64,000 nucleotides of DNA, taken from Favolaschia claudopus. Lineage: Eukaryota; Basidiomycota; Agaricomycetes; Agaricales; Mycenaceae. The DNA lies in NCBI GenBank assembly GCA_037176885.1, contig JAWWNJ010000136.1, positions 1-64,000 on the forward strand, written 5' to 3'. The notes under the pieces are model-generated. The model had not been told where the DNA came from. It worked only from the letters and a program-made list of their open reading frames with translations, and made no database searches. Shown in pieces: positions 43,366-54,560 of the stretch; position 1 is the stretch's first letter; every line of letters begins with the position of its first letter. The translations under genes and the position numbers were made by a program.

Positions 43366-44936
43366 GTACGGGTCGAAGATGAGACTGGTAAAGCCACACG
43401 CTTTTGCATTCACGTCAATGCTGGTCCCTCCGACAATCCCATGCAAAGTGAATTTACCGGCCACATCGGCGGGAAAGGTAATCGATTCTGTCGAAAGTGC
43501 GAGGTGGGTGGAACACAGAAAGAGAAGGTCTCCGATGAGGGGTATCATGCGCTTTTTGAGGTAAAAATTTAATTGAGGCTGCCGTATACCATGCTAAAAA
43601 AAAATCAAGGCTGGAACTCCGCGCACGCGGGAACGTATCGTCGTGGAGTTAGAGAAGCAAGTCAAATCGGCTTGTGCTGGTGTAATGTCTCATGTCAAGA
43701 CATCGCAAACGGAGACGGGGGTCAAGGACGTGTACACCCAGTATTGGATCGATGATTTGATCAAACGATTCCATGAGCTCAAGCAGGGCGATCCTGCTCG
43801 CTCCAATGTTGACATTCAAAAGGAATTGGTTCAGTGGGCGCTGGATAATCGAGACAAGATTTATAGCTCATTTCTGACAATGAATGGTGTGTGCAACGCG
43901 CTCCGAATTCATACTCGCTGATCAGGGCAACAGGTTTCGACCCTACTAAAGACACGCCGGTCGAGATTCTTCACACAATACTTCTGGGAATCGTCAAATA
44001 CATCTGGCATATTTCACATACTCCGTTGGATACAGAACAGAAAGCCAGATATTCGGCTCGCTTGCAAGCGACGGAAACGGACGGACTTTCAATTCATCCA
44101 ATCCGTGCAAATTATATTATGCAGTACGCAGGCTCATTGATTGGCAGGCAGCTCAAGACGATTGCTCAAACGAATGTCTTCCATCTTTACGATATTGTCT
44201 CGGAGGACAAATTCAAGGCTTGGAAGGCGACGGGAGAACTTGCAGCGCTTTTATGGTTCCCGGAAGTTCGCAATCTTGCGGAATATCGAGTAGGTTTGAT
44301 GTTTGGCACGGTCACACCTCTCTTGACCAATTTATCGTTTATTACAGGCGGATCTCAAGGTTGCGGTGGCCAACGTGCTCGATATCTTCGCCGTGATCGA
44401 CCCTTCCAAAATTGTCACCAAGATCAAGTATCACTTGCTGGCGCACATTGATGAAGACGCTGTTCAGTTTGGTCCTCTGGTCGGAGTTGCTACTGAAATA
44501 TATGAGTGTTTCAACGCCGTGTTTCGGTATTGCTCTATTCTCTCAAACCACCTGGCTCCTAGCCGCGATATCGCCCTCCAGCTGGGGGATCAAGAAAGTC
44601 TCAAACATCGCCTTACAGGTGGACTTTGGAGTGCCGGAGATGGCAAGTCCTGGACCCGTGCAAGATCCGGTGTACGCTGTTTCCTCGAAAGCCATCCGAT
44701 GCTTCAAAAACTCTTGGCGTGGTCCGACGCAAAATCTCTAAAGCATGGCACGCCAAAATAAATTCCTCTTTCATCATTTTGACCCAAATAAGCTAACAAG
44801 CCTTCAACCAGGGTCATTTAAACTCCAGGCGTTGAAACGCGGTCAAAAGGAGAGGCTGAAGTACTCATTCAAAAACACAACCGCTGCGGCCGCATTGAAT
44901 TCCGGATCGTATATGGTTGCGGCCAAAACTTCATGA
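43366..44936 (+). pseudogene. TNP2/KDZ-like transposon-related gene of a family abundant in Agaricomycetes
   Basis: Exons joined by GT-AG introns: [20 protein letters not shown] and [20 protein letters not shown] (43400-43560), then PRTRERIVVELEKQVKSACA and WIDDLIKRFHELKQGDPARS (43612-43884), [20 protein letters not shown] and [20 protein letters not shown] (43930-44290), then [20 protein letters not shown] and FNAVFRYCSILSNHLAPSRD (44348-44761). A final piece, SFKLQALKRGQKERLKYSF, is in another frame (44810-44930). The CX2C pair and [12 protein letters not shown] are typical of a multicopy Agaricomycete family that resembles CACTA/Plavaka or KDZ transposon proteins. The exact class is uncertain. 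The frame change at the 3' end suggests decay. Confidence 0.5.
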
Positions 44937-45096
44937 CCAGTCCCAATTTTGCTCAAAATCCTTCGGGATTCGAGATTTAGCAGGAACTAGGGTATGGTTT
45001 ATAGGTAAAATTTTTATTTCAGAGGAATCAGAGGTACTCCTAACTTAGGGTTACAAAACGCGAAATTTGAACAGCGAAAAACCAAAATTGTGTGTA

Positions 45097-45266
45097 CTGT
45101 ACCAATCTGTATGACTGAAACGCAAAATAGACCGTTACAGGCTGAAACGCTTGAAACGGCTTACAAATCACCCTTTTATGGAAGGTGACCTGCCTTATAT
45201 GGGTGATTTGTAAGCGAAAAAAGGCCGCCGTTACGCGTTACGTTTCAGTCATACAGATTGGTACAG
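45097..45266. mobile_element. TA-flanked inverted-repeat element (170 bp)
   Basis: Ends CTGTACCAATCTGTATGACT and the exact complement lie between TA at 45095-45096 and 45267-45268. The arms continue through GAAACG and CTTACAAATCACCC/GGGTGATTTGTAAG toward the centre, so it folds almost completely. Confidence 0.85.
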
Positions 45267-45744
45267 TACTAAACTCGCGAGTTTGAGGCAGGTAATCAAG
45301 TCTTTCTCTGCCATTCTGCCTCTGCAACCCCGGACTCCTTCTTCCGGACCCCACAGTGAAAGTGAACTATCCTAACCAAGAAATCGGCAATGGCCAGGCA
45401 ACATTGATGCTGCTGCACAGCCACCGGTCCGAGTGATCCGCAATCAAAAGCGCGAAATTGCCGTGCAAAACACGGAAAACCGATTTTTCGAAGTTTTGCT
45501 CCAGTACATTTGTAGATTACCTTCTTGCAATGCTATTTACACAATCCCAGGATGTCTCAATGAAAACTGACGTGACAGTATCAATTACCAAATTGGGACT
45601 GCGACTTGTCGCGAAGTTCGGTCCGCAACCATATAGGTAAGTAATTCATGAATTCGGTCAGAAGAGAGTTAAGGGGGGGGAATTGGAATGTTGAAAATCT
45701 TCTCAAGTCCCGCCTCAATGGTATTTTAAATGTTGTTTTTCCAG

Positions 45745-45890
45745 CGAAAATTCGGCCATTTCCCATCAAAAAGTTCCCACGGTCTAAGATTTCGGAAAAC
45801 GGCCACTCTTGGGTATTCCAAGTCGATTGGGCCGAGTTTCAGGTCAAAATTCCAAAATTGCGGCGTGACATGAAGTCACGTCCCCCACCA
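45745..45890 (-). mobile_element. Fragment of the TGGTGGGGG family, inverted
   Basis: Ends in AAGTCACGTCCCCCACCA before TA (45891-45892) and, read on the minus strand, matches about the first 150 bp of 42134-42659 (GGAATTTTGACCTGAAAC, CAAGAGTGG, GGGAACTTTTTGATGGGAAA). The other end is missing. Confidence 0.65.
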
Positions 45891-45892
45891 TA

Positions 45893-46205
45893 TCAGCAAC
45901 AATCCGACGAAACTGTAAAGAGCACTCACTGGTACGGGGGCCCCGATAGCTGCGCGAGCTGCGCGACGCAGAAGGGCGAGCGGAGTTGAAACTAGCACTC
46001 ATTCTGGAGGACTGAGGGCAGCACGAGGGTTTATATGACCCATAGAACAAAAGGCAAGGAGAACAAAAAAGATGGAGCCAAATAACAAAAGAGGTGCCAA
46101 GAGTCGCGAGTGTTCGGGCATGAACCGCCGCGGTCTATCTGTGAGCGTACAACGCGCAACAGCGACACAAGCGGTGAGTTCCTGCAAGCGTACAGTGCCT
46201 AGTAG
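45893..46205. other. Stretch without genes; holds one arm of a repeated GTTGTACGC block
   Basis: 46130-46200 (GAGCGTACAACGCGCAACAG, GAGTTCCTGCAAGCGTACAG) is matched in reverse by 46968-47040 (CACTTGCAGGAACTC, CTGTTGCGCGTTGTACGC). Confidence 0.4.
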
Positions 46206-46206
46206 T

Positions 46207-46273
46207 TAGTCTCTTATAAACAGACATTAGAATACAAGACTCCTCGTACCTGCGGTGTATTATAATAGTCTGT
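46207..46273 (-). repeat. Covarying hairpin family, copy 2
   Basis: Same frame as copies 1 and 3: TTAGTCTCTTATAAACAGAC, loop TCCTCGTACCTGCGG, closing GTCTGTC. The stem sequence differs (ATTAGAATACA pairing with TGTATTATAAT, one mismatch and one bulge). It is about 830 bp beyond the stop codon of the WD40 gene. Confidence 0.65.
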
Positions 46274-46279
46274 CACTTC

Positions 46280-47101
46280 CAAGGGGTTAGTGATTGGCGG
46301 GTCCCCTTATTATATAATCATAAAGTTCTCACGTTCCATCCTGGCTTCTAGAACGCGTATTTACGCGCCTGACTCTCGCAAAAGGCTTTCAAATGATTTA
46401 AATTGCAGTATGGGCACTTGAAGCGAGAAAAAAGCTTGAGAAACGGATGAGATTTGGATGAGTTCACATTCAAGGTGTTTGCCGCCGGCTAAAGGCGGCG
46501 GAGAGAAACAATACTCGTCTTTGGACTGCTAAATGAAAAATAAGATATTCTAACCTCCGGGGAGTGTAAAGAACCTATTGTCAATGCATCTTACCTACAA
46601 AACTATGGGAAAATGCACGACCAAGCAGTTGAAAGACGCAGGAAGCGCCGTGGGAACAAACTGCCTAACGCGATGATTATATAATAAGGCGACCCTCCTA
46701 TGACCTGCCACGCGGTAAGTTACAGACTAGCCTAGTAGTAGGCGGGAGAGGCTTGCCCTGCCGACGTACAACGTCGAACAGGGCGAGGAAGACGAACCTG
46801 AGTTTGATCGCACGTGAAAGCGGCTGCTGCACGCGCCGCGCGTGACGCGACGGACGCTTGTCACGCTCCGCGGAGTGCGACATCATCAGCCGAAAATCGC
46901 AGCTCACAGTTCTCAAGTCCACTTGTTCTGCGCGACGTTGTACGTCGGTAGAATCAACCGCCTCCCCCTCACTGCTAGGTGTTGTACACTTGCAGGAACT
47001 CGCTTCTCATACTACTGTTGCGCGTTGTACGCCCACAGACCCCAAAATCATGCAAATTTAATTCGGACTCGCCTCTATTGCGATCCTACTACATCTCTGA
47101 A
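46280..47101. repeat. Intergenic stretch with short GTACAACG hairpins
   Basis: No gene seen. Short dyads with a GTACAACG/CGTTGTAC core recur: CGACGTACAACGTCG (46761-46775), CGACGTTGTACGTCG (46933-46947), GGTGTTGTACAC (46977-46988) and GCGCGTTGTACGCC (47018-47031). Confidence 0.5.
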
Positions 47102-48583
47102 CTACATTCTGAACTTGGGCACGTACATCGGAAATATGGCTTCCTCGTATACAACAACGACAACCGCGATCATCAACACCAGCTGTATAGGGATTAGCGC
47201 CGCGCAGAAGAGAGTAACTGGGTTGACGGGGATCTTGGTATGCTTCTTGCGCCAAACGAAGATGTCGTTCGACCGACCAATGTCGCGAGACTTGGCTGCG
47301 AAGACACTGAGAACGCCACCACATTCCGCAATCTGGTATGTTTAGTTAGCTTCACGCGCGAGCGCCATTAACACAACTCACAGTAACAGTCTGCACCCAC
47401 TCATGCGCGTCGACTCTCAACTTTTCCACTCCCTGGCTACGTCTATCAAGACGTGCACCACGCCGTGGTCGCTGCCGCTCACGATGGTGGTGCAATCTTT
47501 ATCGAGCGGGACTTGACGCAGTCGTCGTTTCTTTCCAGGGGTGGTGTCGACGGGGAAGGTCGTCCGGGCGTGGGGGTTCGACAGCCCGTAGAGATTAACT
47601 CCAGAGGAGGGCTCGTCCACGCACACGAGTCCCTTCTGAGCATTAACAGCAACATCGCCGCTTATAAGGCGTCAGGAACGATTGCGACAAATTGGCGGGG
47701 AAAGACTCACATATTCGTGCTAATGTGCCACGGGGAATCCGCAACGGTCCCCTTATCAGCCTTGAGGGTGTGGCTTTACGGCGATAAATCACCAACTCGA
47801 ACATCGTGACAGACAACTCACATGTACCCCTCTCAGCACAGACCTTTCGTCGCCGTCTAGCTGACTAAACGCCACGGCTCGCGGGACGTAGTTTTTGAAC
47901 TCTTGCGACCAGACATACTTGAGAGTCACCGAATTCTCGACTGTCCAGAGTTGGATTACGCCGCCGCGATGGCAGACTGCCAGACGGTTGGAGGACGCAT
48001 CAAACGCCAAACCGGTAATCTCGGCGGACTTGATGAGCGGCGCTGCGACGAAAACTTCTTCGAACACGAGTTTTCCCTCGTAGATTCAATCAGCGGGGTC
48101 CCCCTAAATTCGCCAAATAGAACAAACCTCGCGTTTAACTCCCCTGCCAACACACCAACTGACTATTCTGGGTGCCGTAGACCAACGCCAGGGTCATGTT
48201 GTCCTCGCGTTTGACCCAAAACGATGGCCGTAGTCGCCCCGTGAGTTTCGAGCCATGTTGGGCCCGGAATCTCGCGCATAGAATGGAGATCCCAGGCTTT
48301 AGTGCCATCCGTACCTGCGCGCATTATTATTCCAATTCATCGAGATACTTGACCTCGGAACCTTACCTCCGCTCGCTAAAAAATTCCCGTCGTCTGTTGC
48401 TTGCAGTCGTACGATCGCGCCAGAGTTCCCGTGCAGCTTTCCATGAAGGCGGTAGGACTGTTTCGAATTCGAATTGGAACGGAGCGAAAAGCATTGTGTG
48501 TGGGATAACTTCCCCCCTCCGCTTTTCTTATAGTTTGGGACTCGATTTTCTTCGGAGTCATTCTGCCGTCTACGCGAGAACAA
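47102..48583 (-). pseudogene. WD40-repeat protein with a C-terminal membrane segment, two frameshifts
   Basis: Exons on the minus strand give a known Agaricomycete WD40 protein. YRLHGKLHGNSGAIVRLQAT to FLASGG (ends 48367) joins TDGTKAWDL (from 48314), then LALVYGTQNSQLVCWQG, then FEEVFVAAPLIKSAEITGLA (from 48076), NRLAVCHRGGVIQLWTVENS, GDVAVNAQKG with CVDEPSSGVNLYGL, CTTIVSGSDHGVVHVL, and finally NPVTLFCAALIPIQLVLMIA, a membrane helix near the C-terminus (stop at 47102). WD40 repeats form a propeller that holds partner proteins. Two single-base insertions, one in the TTTT run near 48228 and one in the GGGG run near 48143, break the frame. Both are in homopolymers, so sequencing or assembly error is possible. 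The start codon is uncertain. Confidence 0.65.
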
Positions 48584-48589
48584 TAAACA

Positions 48590-49460
48590 AGTGCGCGACT
48601 ACGGCTTTCCCTTGTATACTACATGAACGAGAACAATGCACCCCCGGCGCCCGCTTATCCGTGTGCTTGGCTACATTCCCTGTTTTCCGCACTTGGTACT
48701 AGTCTGAAATTGTTGGCGGGGGTCGACCCGGACCTCGGTTTTGTCACAGTTGTAACATCATGTGCATTTCCCCACGCCCCAATGGGGAATGACACGTATG
48801 CGCGTCGGCGCTGTGGTACGCAGCGACCACCACTGTGAAGGCTTCGCAAGCCTGGGAAGTATCGGAAGACTGCCCAGCCCATAAATACACATAACTCCGT
48901 GCTACTTCACGTTTTGGGACATATTCATCAAGTAATATTATGTTCATGGAATGAGTATATTATCTTCGGGATACGGCCCCGTCCAAAAGTCCCAGATGCT
49001 TCACAATGGTAAATATAACCCCGGCAAATGTAAATGTGGGGGTTTTAAGCCCTCCATACAGCCAACAAGCTCCATATTGGGCTCAAGTCAAGGCTCAAGT
49101 TGGACCGCCAAGTTTTCCGAACGACGTGTCATTTCCTTATCCGACCGTGTGAACTGGCACGTGTGTCACAGAATCCGAGGTCTTGGATGGCAGGCGCCAT
49201 CAAGTTCAGACTCTATATAATAGATTTATCGACTATCATAAATCTTGTAGAGTCTGACTTGGTGAGACTAACTTGGTACAAGTGCCAATTGTTTCGGCTA
49301 ATTCAGCGGCACCGCCTTCTGTTCCCGAGATCGGTCAATTGTTTCGTTTCAAGCTATCCCCGAACTACATACAACGCGCCAACGCCCGCGTGCGCTGATG
49401 CTCGGCAATAGTATCCGACGCGCTCTCACTTTTATATTCTCCTGCGAGAACGAAACATAC
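48590..49460. other. Intergenic stretch
   Basis: No gene seen. 49162-49212 (CCGAGGTCTTGG...GGCAGGCGCC...TTCAGACT) matches blocks at 58020-58066 and 60899-60944. Confidence 0.35.
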
Positions 49461-49616
49461 ACATGGATGCTTCTACAGTCGCCGCCCGTCACGACTCTCC
49501 GTTCGCGGAGCCAGACACTCCCCCGCCCCCTGTTGTGTTGCTTCTCATCCACACCGACTTGAAAACGGCTGTGCTGCCAGGTCTCCTCATTCACGAGGAT
49601 CTCGGGGACTACGATC

Positions 49617-52600
49617 ATGGCCCTGGACATGTCGACGATCCCGCTCCAGGCTCAAAGGTGCGATTCGTCGACAGTGTTCCTGTGCACTCCCTATCCCCCG
49701 CCGCCAATCCTCCCAAAACGGATTCCGAGGCCTGCAGCTTTGTCGCGGGAAACCCTGGAAAATCTTACCGGTTGGCCGCAAGTTGAGCTAGATCGCATTA
49801 AGGTGCGGTATTCGAGCTTGTTCTCTCAAAGCTATTAACGAATCTGTCAGAAACGTGTGGAAGCCCTTGCGGATGACACCTCAACACAAACGGTGTGTTA
49901 TTCGGACCAGGACAAGAAGCAGATCGATTTAGTCTACAAACTGGTAACCCTGTCGCTATTATCGTTGGCGACTTTTCACTCACATCGCTGTTCAGGCCTC
50001 AATGAGTTCTATGCGCTCAACAATTATGAAGACCACTGGGTCACCGAAACCATTCTGCAAAGGCATTTGAAGAATACCACCGAGAAGCACAAGAAAGCAC
50101 TGAAGGCTGAGGGCTGCCTTGAGTCGCGCGGTGCGCAACCGCCGAGTGAGTTTCCACTTTTGTTCTGCTCATAAGTCCGTCATCTCAGATATCTTTGACA
50201 GCCTTGAATTGCTGTTTCCTCGCCGTGCTAGGTTTGGGCGTATGTACAAATGTAACTAGCTCTACTATACATGCACGCACTTGTAATTAGTTCTTCTCAA
50301 TTACCAACATACACGCTTTCTCCCTCTGCTTGACTTCTTTGACTCTGAGATTCACCTGAGATTGGCGGCGCAGCTGCGCGCGCCGCCGCGCACCGTGACA
50401 ATATCACGCTGACTGTGACTCGTCGTGACACTGATCCTCATTTCAGTCCTGCAACCTGTATGACGCTGTGCGTCGACAGGTTGCGCTCTCGCTGCTAGGC
50501 GTTGTACGCCGGCAAATGAGTTCTATAACCCCTCTCTCAGTCTGCCTTCCCAGAATCCCACTTAGTCTGTATTTTGCCACGGGGGTGATGCACGGAGGTG
50601 GGCATAATGCCGTAATGTACGAATTCGGAAATAGTTCCCACCCGCCATTTGGTACATACAACCACTGTGCCCCCGTCTGTTGCTTGACTTTAGGGATAGG
50701 TCACTTGGAATAGCATAGCTGAATATGTATGCAAAGTTAGAATAAGTTTTTCGAATCATGGGAACGAGAATTCGTGATACAGCGGATGGCCGGCGGCCAA
50801 CCCGCCCAAATATGATCTCCTTCAATTCTGAACCATTTTCTTCAATTGAAGTTGGGAGTTTTCTCTAATTTGCGTTCTAAGAACGCTCCGAAAGATGAAG
50901 TAAAGAAAAGCGCGTCGTAAGATACGCAACGACGCGATTGATTTAAATTGATCCAAATCATTACGGCATTAGCCTCACCTCCAATCACGGATGTCAGCAA
51001 CTTGACAGACTACATACACCGCAGGTACGAGGACCATTTGTATGTAGCGTCTGTTTACAAGAGACTAAATCCCACTGGCACTCAGCTATGCGACACTACG
51101 GACATATCTCCTTGTGCGCACAAGCGGCCATACCTCCATATACGCGACTCGGCAAAATACAATAAAGCGCAAGTACAATGGCGCCAGCGAAAACAACAGG
51201 GATCTGAATGATTTAAACGCATGGGCAAGAATAATTGAATCTCGCGCCTCCCCCTCTACCGTCTGCTGGCTCCAAACGTTGTACGCGCGGAGCGAGCTAT
51301 CGGAATGGACCTCGACCCCGCTCCTTCGGATAAACCTGTTCAGTCACCGAGAAGGGTTCTCCACATTGCGCTCATTCGAAACCTTGGCTCATTGTTTTTC
51401 AGCGTACTGGTCATGCTGACATCCCATCGAAATTCCGCGCGGTCTCAACTCCCGACCGCGAGTATGTCGACACTGTACGCTTCCCCCTAAGCTTACGCCG
51501 ACAACTATCCTCACATTTTTGTAGGTATTCCAGGCCGCCCGAGACGCGCAGCAGGCCAACGTAGCGCTTACAGCTGATATTCACGCTCTCCGCACGGGTC
51601 TTGCAGCTGCACAGGCAACAATGGATCAGCAGGCCGAGGTGGTGAAGGCTCTGCAGGATGAGCTGGCTCGCAAGAGTCGTCTCATTTCAGATATGCAGCA
51701 GCACGAGGGCCAAATGGAAGCGCAGTTCCTCGCGGACCAGGGGAAGCTCGACTCGATGGTGAGCATCCACGCGGCAATCGTTTGAGCCCTCACTGACGCC
51801 ATGATAGTTTTCACAGTATGGCGGGCTGGTGACTCAAGTGACCGAGAGTCAGAAGCTGTTGATGCAGCGAAACGAAGAGGTCGCTCGTCTCCAGGCTGAA
51901 TTGGTCAGTACCCCGTCCCCGCTTTTCCACTGCCTCATGAAGTTAATTTTCCTTCAGACGCAGACAATGGACGAGAGCATTCGGCTTCAGGCACAAAACC
52001 AGATTCATGTGCAGGTCCCGAAGGCACCCCAGATTCAAACCCCGCCTCGCCGTGGTAGACGAGCTAACATGGCGCCCGTTGATATCGACTCGGGTACGCG
52101 TACCATCGAAATTCCCCTCGACCCGATCCCGATTCCTGAAGCAAAGCCCAAGTCGAAACGTCGGGCGAGTGTGGCTCCGACTCCACTCCTGGCTGAGATG
52201 CTGGGTACCGACGTTGACACACTTGGCGGTCTTGTTGACCAGTTCAACGAGCTTCTTCAAGGCGGTATACATCGGTAGACATCGATGATTCGGACGATGA
52301 AGAGGAAAAGGCACAAAAAACCAAGGAGAAGAAACTGAGAACTGCCCTTAATGTGAGCAGCGGCGTATCTTGGGCTAAATATGTCTTCTAATTGCTCCCA
52401 CTGTGGTTGCAGAACCCCCTGAATTTCCCATAGTCGGTTCACAAGGTTTTAATGGGAAATTCACTAGAAAACTCTGTCAATTCCACTACGAAGTTGTGAA
52501 TTTCACGGACATATTTTCACTGGGTCCAACTATGTGAATGGGACATTCCACGGTGTTTATTCACATGGTTTTGGAATGATATCCACCACATATTCTGATG

Positions 52601-54140
52601 ACAACTCTTTCACGGTGTTGGATTCCCTTCCAATATTCCGGGAATCCACTTGAAAAGTAGGTGAAAACACAGTGCAAATGCGTGAAAAATCTACTACTTA
52701 TTTCTCGCTTTGACTGGTGTCAACATACAAGTCTTAGGTCCTTTCGGTTTGTACTGAGGTACTTATTGAATATGTTACTACAAGTCTTCACCGACAACTA
52801 CTAAGCTACGTTACTTGAACTACCTAAATTGACTATGTTACTGTATAAGGAACACAACCAGTACTGGTGACCAGAACCATGTACCGTGTTCCGGGCAACT
52901 TGAACTCCATGAATTTCATGAGGTTCACAAGTGAATTTTAAAGAGCCGCTAGGAAGCCAGGAATGTATTTTTTGAGCAGTTTTCACACATAGAGTATGCA
53001 TTCATTCGATTTTCAAGTGAAATTCACGTAGTTCATAATGGCCTAATATATTTGTGTGAATCAGCTACGTGAAGTTACAACCCCATGAATCTGAATTCAC
53101 TAGATAATCCTGTGAATTGTGGAATTCATAGTCCGGCTATGGGAAATTCAGGGGGTTCTGCAACCACAGTGTCCGCCGTTACAGAAAATCCTCCGCACCG
53201 CTACGTATGCCAAATTCGGTGTCGCGCAAGCGGACGATTTCGGTTTGCACATTCCTGCTAGCAAAGACGTTGTGGCCGCCTGCGAAAGAGGTGTTGATCC
53301 ACCGGAGGACTCCTTTCAATGGGACTACAGTCCTGGATATACCCGTTCCCGTCTCAACGACCTTATGATCAACAAGGTTGTTGACCACGCCATCGCGACA
53401 GATGGACCGCAGGGGAAGATCACCAAAAACCGGGTTGATCGCGATTTCTTGGTGGGCTTGATGTACGATAAATTGAAGGCATACCGTGGCACATGGAAGA
53501 AGATGCAGCCTCAATTCAACGAAGAAACTGAACATATGGAGACACCCCAAGAGGCGCGGATGCGCGGAGCGCAACAGATCCAGCAGCATCAGCTTGACAC
53601 CAAAAGCACCTCTGCCAAGCGTCGTGTAAGTGTCCTCATTCCACCTCTGGAACCGAACTCTGATGCTTCAAGTAGAAATATGACGACCGCCACGACACAG
53701 CCGTCAAAACCATTGATATCAAGGTCCTTGGAGGGAGGTCAGGCGACGTCGCCACTTGGAAGAGGCTTCTCCAAATGATTCAGCTTTTGGGGGTGGCGGG
53801 GATGTCGTTTGAGGCAGAAGACGAGCTCATAGTAGGCGATTTGCCATCTAAGCTCTACAGAATCAAGCTCTGTATCTGGCGCGAGCCTCGCGTCGTCGAC
53901 TACTTGCGCTTCGTTGACGAACGAACATTTTTGGATAAGCAGACTCAACCTGATCCAAAGGCCGCCGCAAGGATCAGGGATCCCGCGAACGGCCCTGGGG
54001 TCGCGCCCGCTCCGCGCGGCCTTCCCAAATCCCTCTATAATAGCGAATGGCTCGCAAAAGTGACGCCAGGTTACATGAAGGAGCTGAGCATCTCGAAGAA
54101 AGCGTTTGAATTGTTTGTCGCCGCCACGGATAGGATGTAG
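49617..54140 (+). CDS. Multi-exon coiled-coil protein of an expanded Agaricomycete family
   Basis: Exons read: to 49802 (ALSRETLENLTGWPQVELDR), 49851-49943, 49996-50145 (FYALNNYEDHWVTETILQRH), a gap, 51403-51474 (FRAVSTPDREYVDT), 51525-51758 (long coiled coil, ANVALTADIHALRTGLAAAQ), 51817-51903, 51958-52352 (Pro/Lys-rich linker), 53185-53625 (YAKFGVAQADDFGLHIPASK, DRDFLVGLMYDKLKAYRGTW) and 53676-54140 (ATWKRLLQMIQLLGVAGMSF, GLPKSLYNSEWLAKVTPGYM). All junctions are GT-AG. The C-terminal half is a family found in many copies in Agaricomycetes; function unknown. The first exon's start and the exon or exons in 50146-51402 are uncertain. A frameshift lies near 52264-52280 (GGIHR versus VDIDDSDDEEEKA). 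Confidence 0.65.
50146..51402 (+). other. Gap in the coiled-coil gene: long intron or insertions
   Basis: Holds hairpin copy 3 (51005-51068), TAGGCGTTGTACGCCGG (50495-50511) and ACGTTGTACGCG (51279-51290). A short coding-like piece GMDLDPAPSDKPVQSPRR (51302-51355) may be the next exon. No element ends were recognised. Confidence 0.45.
51005..51068 (+). repeat. Covarying hairpin family, copy 3
   Basis: Reads ACAGACTACATACACCGCAG, then GTACGAGGA (the complement of the loop in copies 1 and 2), and TGTATGTAGCGTCTGTTTAC, AAGAGACTAA. The stem CTACATACA (51010-51018) pairs perfectly with TGTATGTAG (51039-51047). It has the same orientation relative to its host gene as copy 1. Confidence 0.7.
52353..53184 (+). 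other. Intron enlarged by a transposon insertion
   Basis: The donor GTGAGC at 52353 and acceptor TTACAG ending at 53184 join TALN to KILRTATYAKFG in frame. Without the inserted element and one TCC duplication the intron is 56 bp, the normal size in this window. Confidence 0.75.
52399..53171. mobile_element. CACTA-type non-autonomous element (773 bp) in an intron
   Basis: The inverted ends are at least 35 bp: CACTGTGGTTGCAGAACCCC then CTGAATTTCCCATAG, with the exact complement on the right. The 3-bp direct repeat TCC flanks it (52396-52398, 53172-53174). CACT-type ends and a 3-bp duplication define the CACTA superfamily. The interior is AT-rich with repeated TTCAC, GTGAA and AATTCAC words (subterminal repeats are usual in CACTA) and no gene. 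Confidence 0.85.
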
Positions 54141-54299
54141 TTGTAGGATCTTATCATTTACTTATATACATGGATTGCCCGAATAGCTAGCTAGTAATTG
54201 TGCTGTAAATTCATTGAAATACACGAAATATGAACCAGTCAAATTGTGCGTGACGCTGCGTGACGACTGCTTGACACTACTTCTCTCTTCTTCCTTCCG

Positions 54300-54560
54300 C
54301 TGTTGAGCGAACGTACAGTGCGTAGCACCGCGTTCGAGAGACAACTGCGACAACGCGTACACAACCCTTTGTTCCTTCTCTTAGTCGACGAGCGAACTTA
54401 CAGTGCGTAGCACCGCGTTCGAACAAGTCTTAATGAAACATCAACCTTCATCAGAATCCCGACACATTACTTCTTGTCTGCCATAACCTATCGGAAAGTA
54501 CAGTGCTACGCCCTGCTCATCTAGCCCCAACGAACGTACAGTGCTAAGCACCGCGTTCAT
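54300..54560. repeat. Array of short nested hairpins between the two family genes
   Basis: Three copies, plus one partial at 54494-54520, of CGAACGTACAGTGCGTAGCA then CCGCGTTCG, at 54308-54336, 54393-54421 and 54531-54558. Each contains an outer dyad CGAACG/CGTTCG and an inner GTGC-GTA-GCAC. The third has GTGC-TAA-GCAC. Spacing is irregular. The array sits in the 580 bp between the stop of the coiled-coil gene and the next gene. Confidence 0.7.

Noticed and set aside
54300..54560. CRISPR-like array
   Set aside because: The repeats are irregularly spaced, carry internal dyads, vary in the loop, and the genome is eukaryotic. No cas-like genes.
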